Positions 32,396 through 45,000 of a stretch of 64,000 nucleotides of DNA are shown piece after piece (the first letter of the stretch is position 1; each line of letters starts with the position of its first letter). The notes beneath the pieces were generated by a model, which worked only from the letters and a program-made list of their open reading frames with translations, was not told where the DNA came from and did not search any database. Source of the stretch: Rhipidocladum racemiflorum. Its lineage: Eukaryota; Streptophyta; Magnoliopsida; Poales; Poaceae. The stretch lies in contig CM070584.1 of the NCBI GenBank assembly GCA_036346355.1, forward strand, positions 28,304,039-28,368,038, in the 5' to 3' direction. Made by a program: the position numbers and the translations under genes.

Positions 32396-32826
32396 GGTGG
32401 TATACGTATATATGTGCGTGAGAAACCTAGAGTTTTTCGTATTTGCATTCGCCTCCCATCCTGCGTGTCCCGATCGGCCGATAAAGCGCGATGAAATCGG
32501 AGCTCCGCGAGGCCTCACCCCCGCCTTCGCGCACAAGCGCTGTTCTTCCTCCTCCCGCCGCAGCCGCAGCCTCTCTCCCCGCTGAGCCCTCGCCCCCGCC
32601 TCCTCTATTCCTCCCCTTCCTTTCCCTCTCCCTCCCTTGCCGCCCAATACGAGGACGTCGGCGTTAATTGACTAATTGAATTTTCACCGGCTGGATCTCA
32701 CAGGGATCTTCTTCCACTACAATATCTCAATTCTGGGCTTTATCCGACAAAATTCCTTATAATGCTTTTTGCTACGATGGTGATGTGCATTCGTTCCTTA
32801 TAATGCTTTTTACTTGACTACAATAG

Positions 32827-35038
32827 ATGGCAGAACCAACACGTGGTGACCCGCATTTCGACGAGGAAGAACAGTTCCTGTTAGATTCCATCTGCGGCTA
32901 CGATGTTGATGCGGCTGCCGATGTGGCTATTGGCGATGCAGCCGCTCTGGCCGGAAACACTGGTTCCAGTGAGAACGTAGATACCGTTGACACCGAGGTA
33001 TTGTGAGAATAATCCATGTGGGCATGTTAATTAATCGCAATTCATTATTACAATACACTCTGACATGTTATATATATATATATATATGTTTGTGTATTTA
33101 AAGCCTGGTACATCAAGCAACCAATCCAACAGTCGGGGACCTAACAAGAAGCCATCCACAAAGCATGTGTTTACTGACGTTGCCAATGATGGGAAGCCGA
33201 ATGCCCCTCTGTCAGCAGTTGGGCTGTTCAACAACGCTTGCGGTTACCACGTAAGGGATCACGTCCCAATTAGCATCAAGAAATGGGCCGAAGTTCCTCA
33301 AGCTACCAAGGACCTCCTCTGGCAAGATATTATGAAAAATTTCACATTTCCTGAAGGGTCCAGAGACAAGGCCAAGAATTACACTTTGAAGAAGATGGCA
33401 CTCTCATTTCAGTCATGGAAGTCGGGTTTAAGCAAAAAGTACGTGCAGAAGGGAGAAAGACCTGACTTCAACCAATTTCCAAATCTTGCCGATCACTGGG
33501 AAGCATTCGAGGAGTACAAGCTGTCAGCTGAAGGACAGTCTGCAAGTCAGAAGAATAAGACCAATGCACAGATGAAGAAATACCACCACCATCTCGGCAC
33601 CGGTGGTTACCTGAAGGCTGTACCGAAATGGGAAAAGAAAGAAGAAGAATTAATGGCCAAGGACATCACACCGGCTACTATTTTGTGGGAAGACCGCCTG
33701 CGTAATTGGTTCATGGGTCACGGGGGGGCCTTGCAGATGATGGCAGTTTGCTGATGCTACCAGCTGTGCAAGATGTTGGCCAGAGAATTGTACAAGCCGT
33801 CGAGCAGTCCGCGTCAGGCTCTTTTGTGGTTGACAGGGAGAATGATGAGCTAACACTTGCCCTCCAAAATCCTGAGCACCCGGGACGGACACGAGGTTGG
33901 GGCAAGACGCCATGGAGGTACGGTTTTGCCAAGGATGCCTCAAGCTACGAGGAGCGAGAGAAGCGAGAACAAAAGAAGCAAATAAAATGCGCCAATTGGA
34001 GCAGGAGCTTAGAGCAACGAGGCTAGCATCGGCGACCTAGTTGCGCAACAAGTTGCGCAAGAAGTGCAGAGAGCCATGAGTAACCTTCAGGGAGCAGGTC
34101 CGAGCAATCAACCGGACGCCGCGATCAGCCCCTCAGCGCGACGGAGCAGCTGCGCGTCCACCAGGGCCCCTCAAGCGGACGAAGACTTGCAAGCCCATTA
34201 CCCCGTGGATGACATAAAGGTTCGCCGCCAGTGTGAGCTACACGTTGATGCACGCAACCTCTCCATCAAGGTGGCCTATGGCATGGCATTACCGGTGTCA
34301 CCGGGCCAGACCTTCCACTTCAACACAATTCCCATGGGTTACTCGAAGGTTGCAGTGGAGGAGGTGCTGAGCGGATTTGAAGAACTACTGCTCGATATTG
34401 CTGGAGACGACGACGTAACCAAGCTTGGACAGGCCCTCCACAATATCATCCTCTGGCGAAAAAGGCTCATCATATTTCCAGATGGCGTGGAGGCGTCATC
34501 TCCGGCAATAGATGTATCGCAATCGGAGCCGGCTGGAGGAAGCTCGTCTCCACAACGACAACCGACGCCTCCTCCACAACGAGAACCGACGCCTCCTCGA
34601 CAACCGACGCCTCCTTCACAACGACCGCCCACGCCTCCACCATCTCCTCCGAGGAAGAAGCCCAGGAGCCATACTACTCCACCTGCTCCCATGAAGGCAC
34701 AGTCCAGCCGATCAAAAAGGGTAAAGGAACCTCCAAAGAGTGCATATGATCGGACCGACGAGGAGAATTCCGCTGTCATAACCAAAGAAGTGGCTGCACA
34801 TTTCGCACCAAAGAAGTCAGCTGACCCAAACGTACAAATTGATCCAAAAGTGATGGAACACTTCTTGACCTGCCGTGCAAGGCCACTCCCTGTGCCGTCC
34901 AACTACGAACGTACAATAAGAAAGGCTACACGGAAGAGTAAACGGGGTCAGGCGGTGGCAAAGAGAGATCAAGATCAGCTGCGACAAGATCAGGAGAACC
35001 TTGAGAGATTTATGAAGGAGGCAGGACTCGATTCGTAG
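32827..35038 (+). pseudogene. TNP1/TNPA-like CACTA protein (second gene, 5' part)
   Basis: Exon 1 is 32827-32997 (57 codons, acidic), with donor GAG|GTATTG and acceptor at 33103; exon 2 starts at 33104 in phase. Residues encoded at 33200-33650 match plant En/Spm TNP1-type proteins (RDHVPISIKKWAEVP, LWQDIMKNFTFP, FPNLADHWEAFEEYK). A seven-G run at 33722-33728 marks a frame change; the next frame has DRENDELTLALQNPEHPGRTRG, and another frame change near 34000 leads to the 34064-35038 frame with SIKVAYGMALP, a Pro/Thr/Gln-rich region and a basic helical end. It is likely a DNA-binding helper recognising the AAGCGGTT repeats. The frame breaks make it a pseudogene as sequenced. Confidence 0.75.
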
Positions 35039-35055
35039 GCTTTGCTCTAGGATCG

Positions 35056-36348
35056 ATGTTCTCCCAATGGCGAGAAGTCAGATGGCAATATAAGCTTGGC
35101 CGGGAGTTAATTGACCCAAATAAGATAAAGGACCTGCCAACCAAGATGCGACAATTTCATGAATGGTACATGATAGAGTCTGCTCAACAAAGAAAAATGT
35201 TCCCCCTCCAGGTCAGACAAGAAGATTTCTATCGTGGGGACAACACCATATGGCTCGAATTCGAAGACATATACAATATCTACCATAGCGACTCTATGAA
35301 CGTGTCTCTCATGAGCTACTGGTGCCTGTAAGTATCAAGCTCATAACTTTACCATTTACTTCCTTGTACCATAGAAGTGCAGCTTTAATAACTTATCCAT
35401 TTCTACGTAGAATGGAGATACAACGATGTAGAAAACAGAACATATTCAATGTGGGCTTCCTCGACCCAGAAATTGTCAATGAGATCGTCTTTCGATACAT
35501 CGCTAAGGCTCTTGAGGATTACGTTCTAGATGCATTCATGGGACAACACTACAAACCATACATACTTCTGCCCTTCAACTTCATGTACGTATATTTACGT
35601 GTTCTCATAACGCATTAATAAACTTTTCTTTTCCAAGGCATTGATAATACTGCTAGCTAGTTATATATATGTCGCAATATATGACCAGGTATCACTGGAT
35701 CCTTTTGGTCATCAAGCTTGATAGTAGCAAGATCATTGTTCAAGACTCAAAAAGGGGACCGGTGGAACAATATCAGTATATCATTGATATCCTAAACAGG
35801 TTTATAGCAAATATATATACAATTGTTTCCTTATTATATTGAAATACCTTGCTAATTCTAAGTTTGATAATTGCTATTCATAATAACGCGTCACACAGGG
35901 CATTCGCAAGGTTTCGCAAGAAGCAACAAGGACATTTCGAAAATGAATTCACTGTCCAAATAAGCACTCGAGTATTAAAACAGACAGCTGGAAACAACTT
36001 ATGTGGCTATTATGTGTGCTACTACATGCAAAATATTACCCACGGCGATGTGCCCATAAGCGACAACGAGGTGAGTGCACATATCAATTAATACTTACAC
36101 TTTAATTACATGCTCAGAGATTTATTAATTTCGTTCTTTGTCAGCCCAACATCGATGTGCAAGATGTGATCCCGCCGCACCGGGTTGAAGCACTCCAAGA
36201 ACAACTCATTAGCTTTATTGTCGACGAGATTGTATCCCCTGACGGCGAGTTCCACACACCGGGTTGGAGAGATTGTCCTTCTATAAGGACAGGTGAACTG
36301 ACATCAACGTCGACCAAGGATGTAAACAGCGATGCACGCAAGAATTAA
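35056..36348 (+). pseudogene. Ulp1-like (C48) cysteine protease exons of the CACTA element
   Basis: Five exons with canonical splice sites: about 35056-35327, 35411-35584, 35689-35799, 35899-36070 and 36145-36348. Conserved parts include LEFEDIYNIYHSD, an M-Y-H-W motif giving the catalytic His (exon 3), Asp in IIVQDSK, Gln in LKQTAGNN and the catalytic Cys in LCGYYVCYY (exon 4), the order expected for Ulp1/SENP proteases. Plant CACTA and MULE elements often carry such proteases; their role in transposition is not known. It may be the 3' half of the TNP1-like gene, but the preceding frame ends at 35038 in another frame. Confidence 0.78.
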
Positions 36349-36644
36349 ATCAGCTCGAGATTCACCCTTTTATTCTTTCAAACTTGTAAAAGTTGCTTAT
36401 GTGTAAATCAAACTTGTAAAAGTGCTCATTATTTCATGTGCCCATCAAACCTGTCCATCTTTTAGTCTATTAAGTTCATACTTTTCTGTAAATGATCTGT
36501 GATTATTTCAATGAGTCGCATGAGTAATATATATTTAATTGTATACAAAAACCAAATATTTCTATGTATTTTTAATGTCAAAATCCATACATATTGATAC
36601 CCTACTCAAAAACATATTATATATTGAATATATAATATACAATG

Positions 36645-36963
36645 CATCTCCACAAGCGGTTATTATCTCCAACCGCTTGTGAAGAGAGCACCTCCACAGG
36701 CGGTTTGTAATACGAACCGCTTGTGGAGAGGAAGTCTTCACAAGTGGTTTATAACACAAACCGCTTGTGAAGATCTCCCACGTGGCGGTCCCCCGAGCCT
36801 TCCTGGACGCCTTTCGAACCGCTTGTGGTGTCTCACCACAAGCGGTTGTCCGAACCGCTTGTGATACCCCGAAGGGTATCACTCCCGGTTGCTTACCAGC
36901 GGTTCTAAAACCGCTTCTGAAAGCGGTTACGAACCGCTTGTGGTGACCGGTTCTGTAGTAGTG
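36645..36963. repeat. right subterminal repeats and terminal inverted repeat of the CACTA element
   Basis: Inverted copies of ACAAGCGGTT / AACCGCTTGT in hairpin pairs, then the terminal CCGGTTCTGTAGTAGTG. The TSD ATC follows at 36964. Confidence 0.9.
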
Positions 36964-37250
36964 ATCATTTGTCATATGATGTTTTACTGATATGCGGGCC
37001 CTAGAGCCACATATCAATAAGATAATGAGGCAAATGATCAATTGCATCGTAAAAAAGACAAATAATCGAATCTCCCGGCTTTTTGCTGCGTGGGACATCA
37101 AGCAGAGCTGGTGGAGTTTGGGTTTCGGCCATGGAGTGCATGCGTACGTACTAATACTGTTCTTGACATGTGCCTGCAACATTGACAACTAGTACCGACC
37201 GAGCGTTGAGTTTCTGTACCGCGAAAGACCGGGCCAACACACAGTGACAC

Positions 37251-37345
37251 GTCCAACTAGGGCTCGCGTTTGGTCATACAGAGTCCAACTAGGGTTCGTG
37301 TTTGGTCATCCAGAGTCCAACTAGGGTTCGTGTTGTCAGAGTACG
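37251..37345. repeat. three 32-bp tandem repeats
   Basis: Units starting GTCCAACTAGGG at 37251, 37283 and 37315, exact period 32; the third is partial. Each includes TTCGTGTTTGGTCAT or a close variant. Confidence 0.85.
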
Positions 37346-38783
37346 TGACTGACCTTGTGGACAGCCTTCATTCGTAGCCACAGGACACGTGGCATTAGGA
37401 GCTAAGGTTTATTTTTAAAATAATTTGGTATGGGTTTATATTAAAAATAAGATTAAAATGGATTGTTTTATTTGTAAGTGACAGTAACAATTGACTGCCG
37501 ATCATTTGTAACTCTTTCTAACCAAATTAGAAGCATCACTTTACAACATATGGACAATATATACTTGGCGATGTGTGCATATGGAAGCACAAGGATGCCA
37601 TACCATTCGAACACATAGAAAGCACAGCACCATCAAGTGCAAATTCTAGCAAAATTAGTTCCAAGAGCAGCTAATTTCGCTAGTGGAGGTTGGCCCAACA
37701 GCCTGACGTTGAAATCAACTAATAGCAAGAGTTATGCAGGTTTCCTGGAGTGTGAATTTATATTGGTGACCTGGACTCTGATTGCGTCTTGGCGCACCTG
37801 CAGAAGCACCAATCCAACTGTCCTTCCAGATCACTGCAAGTGTCAACACAGAGCAACAGTTGATGGAGAAATCAGTCACTGATCGAGCAGCTCAACATCA
37901 CATTGGATCTTTACCGTTGAAGTGCTATGAAATATCTGGAAAGAACGGAACAGAAGAATTTTCATGATAAATCTGAGAAGAGATGCATGCATGGAAATAG
38001 AGCAAGTAAAGTCAAAGGAATGTATCAAAACAAATACTACAGATTTAGAATAATTACGTAGCAAAAATATCTGCACGAATGGGATAAAGTGATAGGATTT
38101 CCCGATTCCTGTATAATTGCATTTTAGAAGCACATCGCATGTTGTTAGATAAATTCAACTTAACCAAAGGGAACTTGATGTTCACTCAGGACCTAAAAAA
38201 AAGTGACATGCATTAATTCCATCTCTGGGAGCTTGGATTAAACCAAACTGTAATTAGAGTATGAACAAGCAGCAATACTATCCACAATAGAAAAAATGAC
38301 TTTTCATGAATCTTTCTAGGACAGGTAACAGAGAACTTTGGTTATAAGTCATGGTTCAATTGTCGCTCTACAAACATCCAGCATCTGATATCTTTAAGCC
38401 CGGAGAAAATATGTTGCAACTTGCAATTCAGTTTGCACAGTCATATACAGATGTACAGTTCCACTTTCAACACAATGGCTTTCAACACAATGGCCTTTAT
38501 ATAGGAACTAGTTAATGGAGCCATTTACATGCTAGCATCAGAATTTTTGTTAGCTCCAAGAAATGTAAGCATCCTACTGGCTTTCATTTCTTTCCATTTA
38601 TAAGCTTGTACTAATCTGTGTGCATCATGAAATGTGCATGTGTGTGTACTTAGTAGAGGAAAAAAAGATATCTTTCCTTCTTTTATATGGTTCTGCACAA
38701 TATTCTATTTGCTTCTGTTATGTGACTCAAAATATCTCTTTACTGTTTTTACATGGTTATTCATCTTCAGCATCAAAACTATG

Positions 38784-38949
38784 GTTACCAGAAACGAGAT
38801 TTGTTCGAGTCGCGGTAAGAGATTCAGATTCGCGGCTTACCACTTTTTCTTCCAATTTACACTACAAACACGAACTCTGTATCCAAAGCCGGTTTGGGTT
38901 CGATGAATCCGGTTCGTGATTCGCTGGAGATTACAGCGAATCTGGTAAC
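38784..38949. mobile_element. MITE-like foldback element
   Basis: 166 bp with ends GTTACCAGA (38784) and TCTGGTAAC (to 38949), flanked on both sides by TATG. Inner arms are also related (GATTCGCGG and GATTCGCTG). The superfamily is unclear; a 4-bp flanking match is weak evidence. Confidence 0.45.
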
Positions 38950-39091
38950 TATGATCAAAACTATCTCCTTCACAAGTCACTACGGTTTTGTTCTTGGTTT
39001 GGAAGAAAAACATGTATGCTGCACAGAGATATATGGCAAATAGAAATACAATGGAGTGTTCTTAAATATTACCAAAATTTCATCATACTGT

Positions 39092-42000
39092 TTATACATG
39101 CTCAGCAGACAATTCTTCCGAAGAATCTGAACTAAGAAGCCTTTCTGCTTCATCATTAGCCTCAGCTTGTATACGCCATTGCTAAAAATGTTTTAGAAGC
39201 ACATGTTAGTTCTTTTTAAATAATATTCTGCTCAATGTAAGTTTATGAACAGAATGTATACTTGCCTCTTCAAGACTATCAATCTCCATTAATTGTTGTA
39301 TTTGTTCTGATATTCTTTCCTGAAACCATGAAACTGATGATTAGCTATCTGCCAGGGGTAAATGTAAAAACAAAAGCGATGATACTTTACCTACATACTG
39401 TGTGCATCAATAGGAAATATAAACTACTTACTGCACTGCTTGCTGCTTCAGCAACAATAACATCAGAGTCCATCTCAACTTCGATTTCAATCATAGAACA
39501 CAACTGCAATAGCATATTTAACATCCACTATTTTAATTAGATTAAATGTGAAATGATATACAGTTATATATTTACAGTTTCATTTATTACTTTTGCGTAA
39601 CTTTCCATCAACTCAATCTTTGCCGACAGCGTACTTCCCAAGCTTTCACGTACCCGCTTCACTCTACCTCGTCGAGCACTGGAAATTATTTTTGTACAGC
39701 ACTCAATACTTTTAATAAAAAAACAGTATTCGAACAAGAAAACAAAGAAAATATTCTAATAAACAAATGTGCTATATTTGTACAAAAATAGTTAAAATGT
39801 TGGATAAAAGAACTTGTTAGAGCTTGGAACTTTTGTGAAATTACCGATATGATGGTTCGGCTACTGCTAATATCTTGTTCTCCAACTGACACATTCTTGC
39901 AAGCATCCACACCTTCAAGAGAAATAATTCTGAAGTTTAGGAGTATGGTTTCCAGAACTTTACTTTGACTGGAAGATTTACCAGTAATTGAGATTAAAAA
40001 GATCAACCTCTCTTTCAGTAAGCTGTTTCAGATCCTTAAGGCGAGTCTGAAGCATGTCATACTGAGATAAAAGTTGCTGTCGTACAGCAATTATATCTAC
40101 TGCCTTTTGCGGAAGCTGGACATAACACAAGACTTAGGTCACAGACAACAGATAATGGAAATCATAGTTTCTGTCTCAAAAGTCAAAACCATAAGACACT
40201 AGGTTGCCCTCCAAAAAAAATGACTCAATAAAAGACATTAAATTCTCAAAATGACAGTATAGTTAATAAAAGATCAAATTATTCTAGTCCAGTAATGCTA
40301 GACAAATGGCTAGTAACACCAACCTGTTTTGGCATAATGGGGTGAAGCCAATACAACAACAAAGCAAGATAGAACAGGCTAATGTTAATAGACAGTAGCA
40401 TTATATCTACCCACTCACAGCATTGTAATTTATTTTTATTTACTTTATGAAGAAAGATCCCCCGGATGTTTTTGCTACGTCAAAATCAAACTTACCTTTC
40501 GAATCTCTGGCAAGATCACTTGATTTAAAGTTGTTCCTACAGCAGCTGATGCAATGGCAGTTGCTGTAATAAGTCTAGGGAGGCTTGGGTCAATGAATGC
40601 AGAAGCAGCATCTCCAGAAGCAAGTAAAGCAAGAGCACCAACCAACAAAAATGGACTAAGAACAAATGGTCCCTCATTCTTTGATGGCACTCTTAGCAAT
40701 TTTGAGACTTGTCTATTGATGTGATTAGTGAGACACATGGGTTCTCCTGGTCTAAACCCTTGTGAGCGTGCCGCAATCTTGAGTGGACCCATTTCACGAT
40801 AAATATTGGATGGGGCAGCCAAGGAAATGGTAACTCTTTCTCCTTCTTGAGCAGGCAGTTCTACAGTCTGAGTTGCAAATCTATGCGTACGGGCTGTTCC
40901 TGAAGGTGTGCGAATCTGCAACAGAAATGACAGATAAACATGTGGGTAATCCAAAATTGACATGGAAGATCACACTTATACATGAACATGACATATGCTG
41001 TTAATAGCAGTGTGCATAGATTGTAAAAAACTGTGGGATATCATTAGCAACAGGTTGACCTTAATTTGGTGGTGATATGTTTGGTTGGAGCCCTTGTATG
41101 CTCCACAAAAAAAATTGGCTAGCTAATCCATGGTCCAGTCATCATATAGAAGGGGGAATGAGAAATGGCTGCAAAATTTTGGTGGTCAAATTTAACACTC
41201 AAGTATTGGGTAACATTTGGCAAGAACTGTATGGGGCATGATCAAGGGACTGTTGTGCTGAAGTCAATGATTGCCAAATCTTGGCAACCAAAATTTGGTC
41301 ATGTTGACCGCAATTGCCAAGTGTTGGGTTTGTTCCCAAAACTTCGGCAAGATATTGTCCATGTTGCCAATGTGGGGCTTCAAAACAATATAACCTGATA
41401 CCAATTGGACATTTGTAGCAGCACAGTCTTCCATAATTTTCTAGCGCCATCATATCATCTTTATATTTTCAAACATTTTTGCCTTAGTTTAAACAGAACA
41501 TAGGACGAAATGTTCTACCTTTTAGTTCCACTATATACGTTAAAGTATCATGTAGAGCATCTTCATGTGTCCATGAAGAGCAATGTGCAACTTCATCAAA
41601 AGTAAAGATCATCATAATAAAAACAAAAATTAAGATCTATTATGCATTTTTTAAAGGGAAAACTACCACGACAGAGTGGATAGCAGCTGGAAGACCATCT
41701 TTCTTGATATTTATAAATCGCAAGGCCTTCTCCAAAGCTGAAATGTCCATGCTGCGTTCGGCAGGAGGAGATCCTTAGAGAAGTAATATTAGAAGCAATG
41801 TCATGTATAGTACCATTGATAATGTGGAAAAACTATTAAAAAATTATCTTGTGAGGTAACAATAAAAGAACAAAATGAACCAAAAATTGCTGTTAGAGAG
41901 TTATATCAAAGAACAATGTGTAATTATCAAACATTCAGATTTAATGTCTAAATCCTTTTGGCATCCGGGGAAGCTAACATCTGGGGCGCAATATCGAAAC

Positions 42001-45000
42001 ACCCAAGCAAAGCAGCTTCTAGAGCAATATTGAATAACCCATCATACCACTTGATCTCAAGAAAACATTGAAAAGTATGACTTGGACCATGAATGGGTCA
42101 AGCTGATTAAGCTCAAGACATAAAATGGCATTTTATGATGTAACACCTAACTAAGATATCAAGCATTTTTAAGTTCTGGCAGAAGTTAGACGTAGCCTTC
42201 CGCAACTAATGAAAAGGACAACTGTTTTACAAGAATGTTGCTGTCAATTCAAAATTACTACTTATTAGTTACTACTAAAAAAAGAGATCATAATCTGTTG
42301 GGACACGAATATGCAAATCCGGACACTCTGTGTATACTGCACTAGTCCAAGATCATACTAGTGGACACAGTGGCAATATAGATGTAATATCAACTCCATA
42401 CACAGCGGAATAATAATAAACAACTAGATTTATCAAATAAATAGATAGTGTGATACTGTGATGACTTTATCGTCGACTTTACATTTATTAGATCTCACAA
42501 GGCTTATTCACTAAATAAACTGCATCGAACAGAAACTTCAATGGACAACCCATCGACCTGCCACAGGCAATCGACAAGCCTCAACTCCTAATAATCCGCT
42601 TCATCCTGATACTCCTCCTCTAGAGCTGGTGTTGACTCCTCAACTGATTGATTTATTGTTGCAAAGGTGAATACATAAAGCAATCAACAAGTTGTGCACA
42701 GAATGCAAGTCTAATACCACTATATGCAAGGCTTAATCCAAAAGAAATGGCTAATATGGCTATTTTGCAATAAAGCAGTATTTTCACTGGAACACAACAA
42801 ATATAGTAAAACAAATAAATGTAATAGCATTCTCATATATTTCTCAAATTAAACAGGCAAACAGCCTAATCCAATTCGTTTTCTTTCATTGGCACACAGC
42901 CTCATTCCCAAGTTTAGTTTTAATAATCTAACATTTGTGTGAAATTACCGAGCATTGTCCATAACCGAGAACACGGCTATTCTCGAATAGGTTTACACTC
43001 TACAGATGTTATACACTTTACCCACAATATATGATCAATCTTAAAATGTCGATCATAACACATATCCATCGATGTGCGACGAAGCAATCATAATAAAACC
43101 TTTCGAAAACACTATCTGAACATAGACACTTCCGATAAGCCTGGTCTCACTATTCCACCATCACACATAGTAGAAGAATAAGAGGGACTCGTCGTTGGAA
43201 TAGGAACAATAACTGATCAAGATGTGGAGCCACTACAACACATACCTTAACCGCGCACACAGCTCAGCTTACGTCCTGAGATATGATATGTAAAAACTTG
43301 ATAACTTATTGAGTTAGGTATGTCCTATTACAGACATATTGTTGCATGAATTAGCCCAATTCAATGGCTTACAAGATTAAGTCCTGAATTGACCGAGACA
43401 AGACTTCCAAATAATCCCAGTAACCATTACTAATCGATTCACACAGAATCTCCAACCCAATGTCACACAAACCCACCTTTACAACACACAGCACCTTGCC
43501 ACTTGCCTCAACCTAAATTATTTACCGTCCCAGTTAATTATTGTGCAACACATGCCATCAATAACATCATCATCATGTGACAACACATGACACACCCTTT
43601 TCATAAATATGTTCCTGTTGTGGACACCTTCATTGGGCGGACTTACCAGCGCCCAAATGCAGGAAGGCCCAACCCGGCGCCAAAGAAGCAGTCGGCCAGC
43701 GCCAATAGCCAGGAGGCGCGTGAACAGTAGCCGCGTGAACAGTAACCGCGCTACAGTGGAATAAATCTGTTAGTTTCTATATTTAGATATTTACCTTGGG
43801 AGTCAAGTTGATTAGTTTCTATAACTGTTAAGTTAGAGTTTTGGTAAGTTAGATTTATATCTTGAGGGCCAAGTTGATGCCTACCAAGGCTATATAAGGA
43901 GGCGCTGAGGCGAGACAAGGGGAAAAAAGAATAACCCTTAAGCCTCGCCGCAGATTGGGGTTCCTCCTCTTCCTTGTTCTTGCTTGTAATCTATCCTCCG
44001 CAGAATAAAGCTTCTAGTCCCAACATCTTGGTATCGAGCTTTTGATCTTGCGCCACCACCAGCCCACCACCACCTGCGCCACCACGGACCACCACCACCC
44101 CTGCGCCACCACCATGTCTGCGACCACGAACAAGCCAACCACCATAGATGACCTTATGGCCTCCATCACCCAGATCCTACTCTCCCAAACCGAGATGCAA
44201 TCTAAGTGGTGGCCACAAATGACAAACTCACGGTCTTTGTCCACCGAGGTGTCCTCCATGAAGGTCGACCAGGGCCGTCTGCACGCGTCGCCGTCAACAA
44301 TGTGCGATCCCGGTGGCCGCAGAAGGTGAGCTCGCTACGGACCACGCCGCCGCCAAAGAACACCCACGCCGGGGACAAGGCCGTCGCCTTCATCAACGCC
44401 GCTACCCACAAGCTACGTTTCCCCAAGCACGACGGCTCGAGGACTCCACCGCCGTGGTTTCACTGCTATGCAGCAGCTTCTTCCGTGCCGCTCGCACTCG
44501 AGATCGAGAAGGTATGGTGGCCGCCTTCTACATGGAGGGCGCCGCCAAAGAAGTGGTACTACTGAGTTGGAGCGTAACCAGGGTCCCAACCTGGGACCGT
44601 TTCTCCCAACTTCGCCAACATCCGCCGGTCCCTCTACTCAAAGAACCCCTCGGCGAAGCCGTGCCGTCTTCAACTCCAGGGCTCGCTCGACGAGTACTTG
44701 GGCGCCTTCTATAAGCATCTAACTCGGTGCGGCGACCTCTCTGAACCTCGGCAGATCAACATCTTTACTTCGTGTCTCGCGAACCCACGAAGACCGACGC
44801 CGAGCCGACCAACCTCGACATCGAGGACGCCGTGGCACTAGCCCGAAGGCATTTCGGCGCAGCTCCGAGGTCGCGCGGCGGCGCCGCCCATCGCTCCGCC
44901 GGTCGGCTCCCAGCCTCTCCCGCACCTCCCCACGGCCAATGCAGAACTCCACTGTACCACGTGTGGCTACGGCCGAGACACCAGGGGCTCTGTCAAGGCT

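Larger units (their letters stand above)
26556..36963 (+). mobile_element. CACTA (En/Spm) DNA transposon, 10.4 kb
   Basis: Termini are CACTACTACAGAACCGG (26556-26572) and its exact inverse at 36947-36963. The 3-bp TSD ATC is present on both sides (26553-26555 and 36964-36966). Subterminal regions contain many inverted copies of AAGCGGTT. Inside are a TNP2-type transposase gene and a second gene with TNP1-like and Ulp1-protease parts, both on the plus strand. Perfect termini and TSD suggest a fairly recent insertion, or at least well-kept ends, while both genes carry frame breaks. Confidence 0.95.
36964..39091. other. intergenic DNA downstream of the host gene
   Basis: No gene is recognised. 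It holds a 32-bp tandem repeat (37251-37345), a MITE-like foldback (38784-38949) and AT-rich sequence. The part nearest 39091 should include the 3' UTR of the minus-strand host gene; I cannot place its polyadenylation site. Confidence 0.55.

Noticed and set aside
34339..34902. 187-codon open frame on the minus strand
   Set aside because: Antisense of the Pro-rich TNP1-like gene; Gly/Val-rich composition mirrors the Pro codons.
36562..37188. 208-codon minus-strand ORF
   Set aside because: It runs across the CACTA right terminus, so it mixes subterminal repeats and flanking DNA.
37251..37345. CRISPR-like 32-bp direct repeats
   Set aside because: Units are tandem without unique spacers, and the DNA is plant nuclear.
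41090..41400. Possible MITE in host intron 5 with TTGCCAAGTGTTGGG-type sequence
   Set aside because: I could not find matching inverted ends or a target duplication.
44202..44952. Multiple overlapping ORFs in the Reina gag region, both strands
   Set aside because: GC-rich frameshifted gag; only the plus-strand pieces in gypsy order are meaningful.
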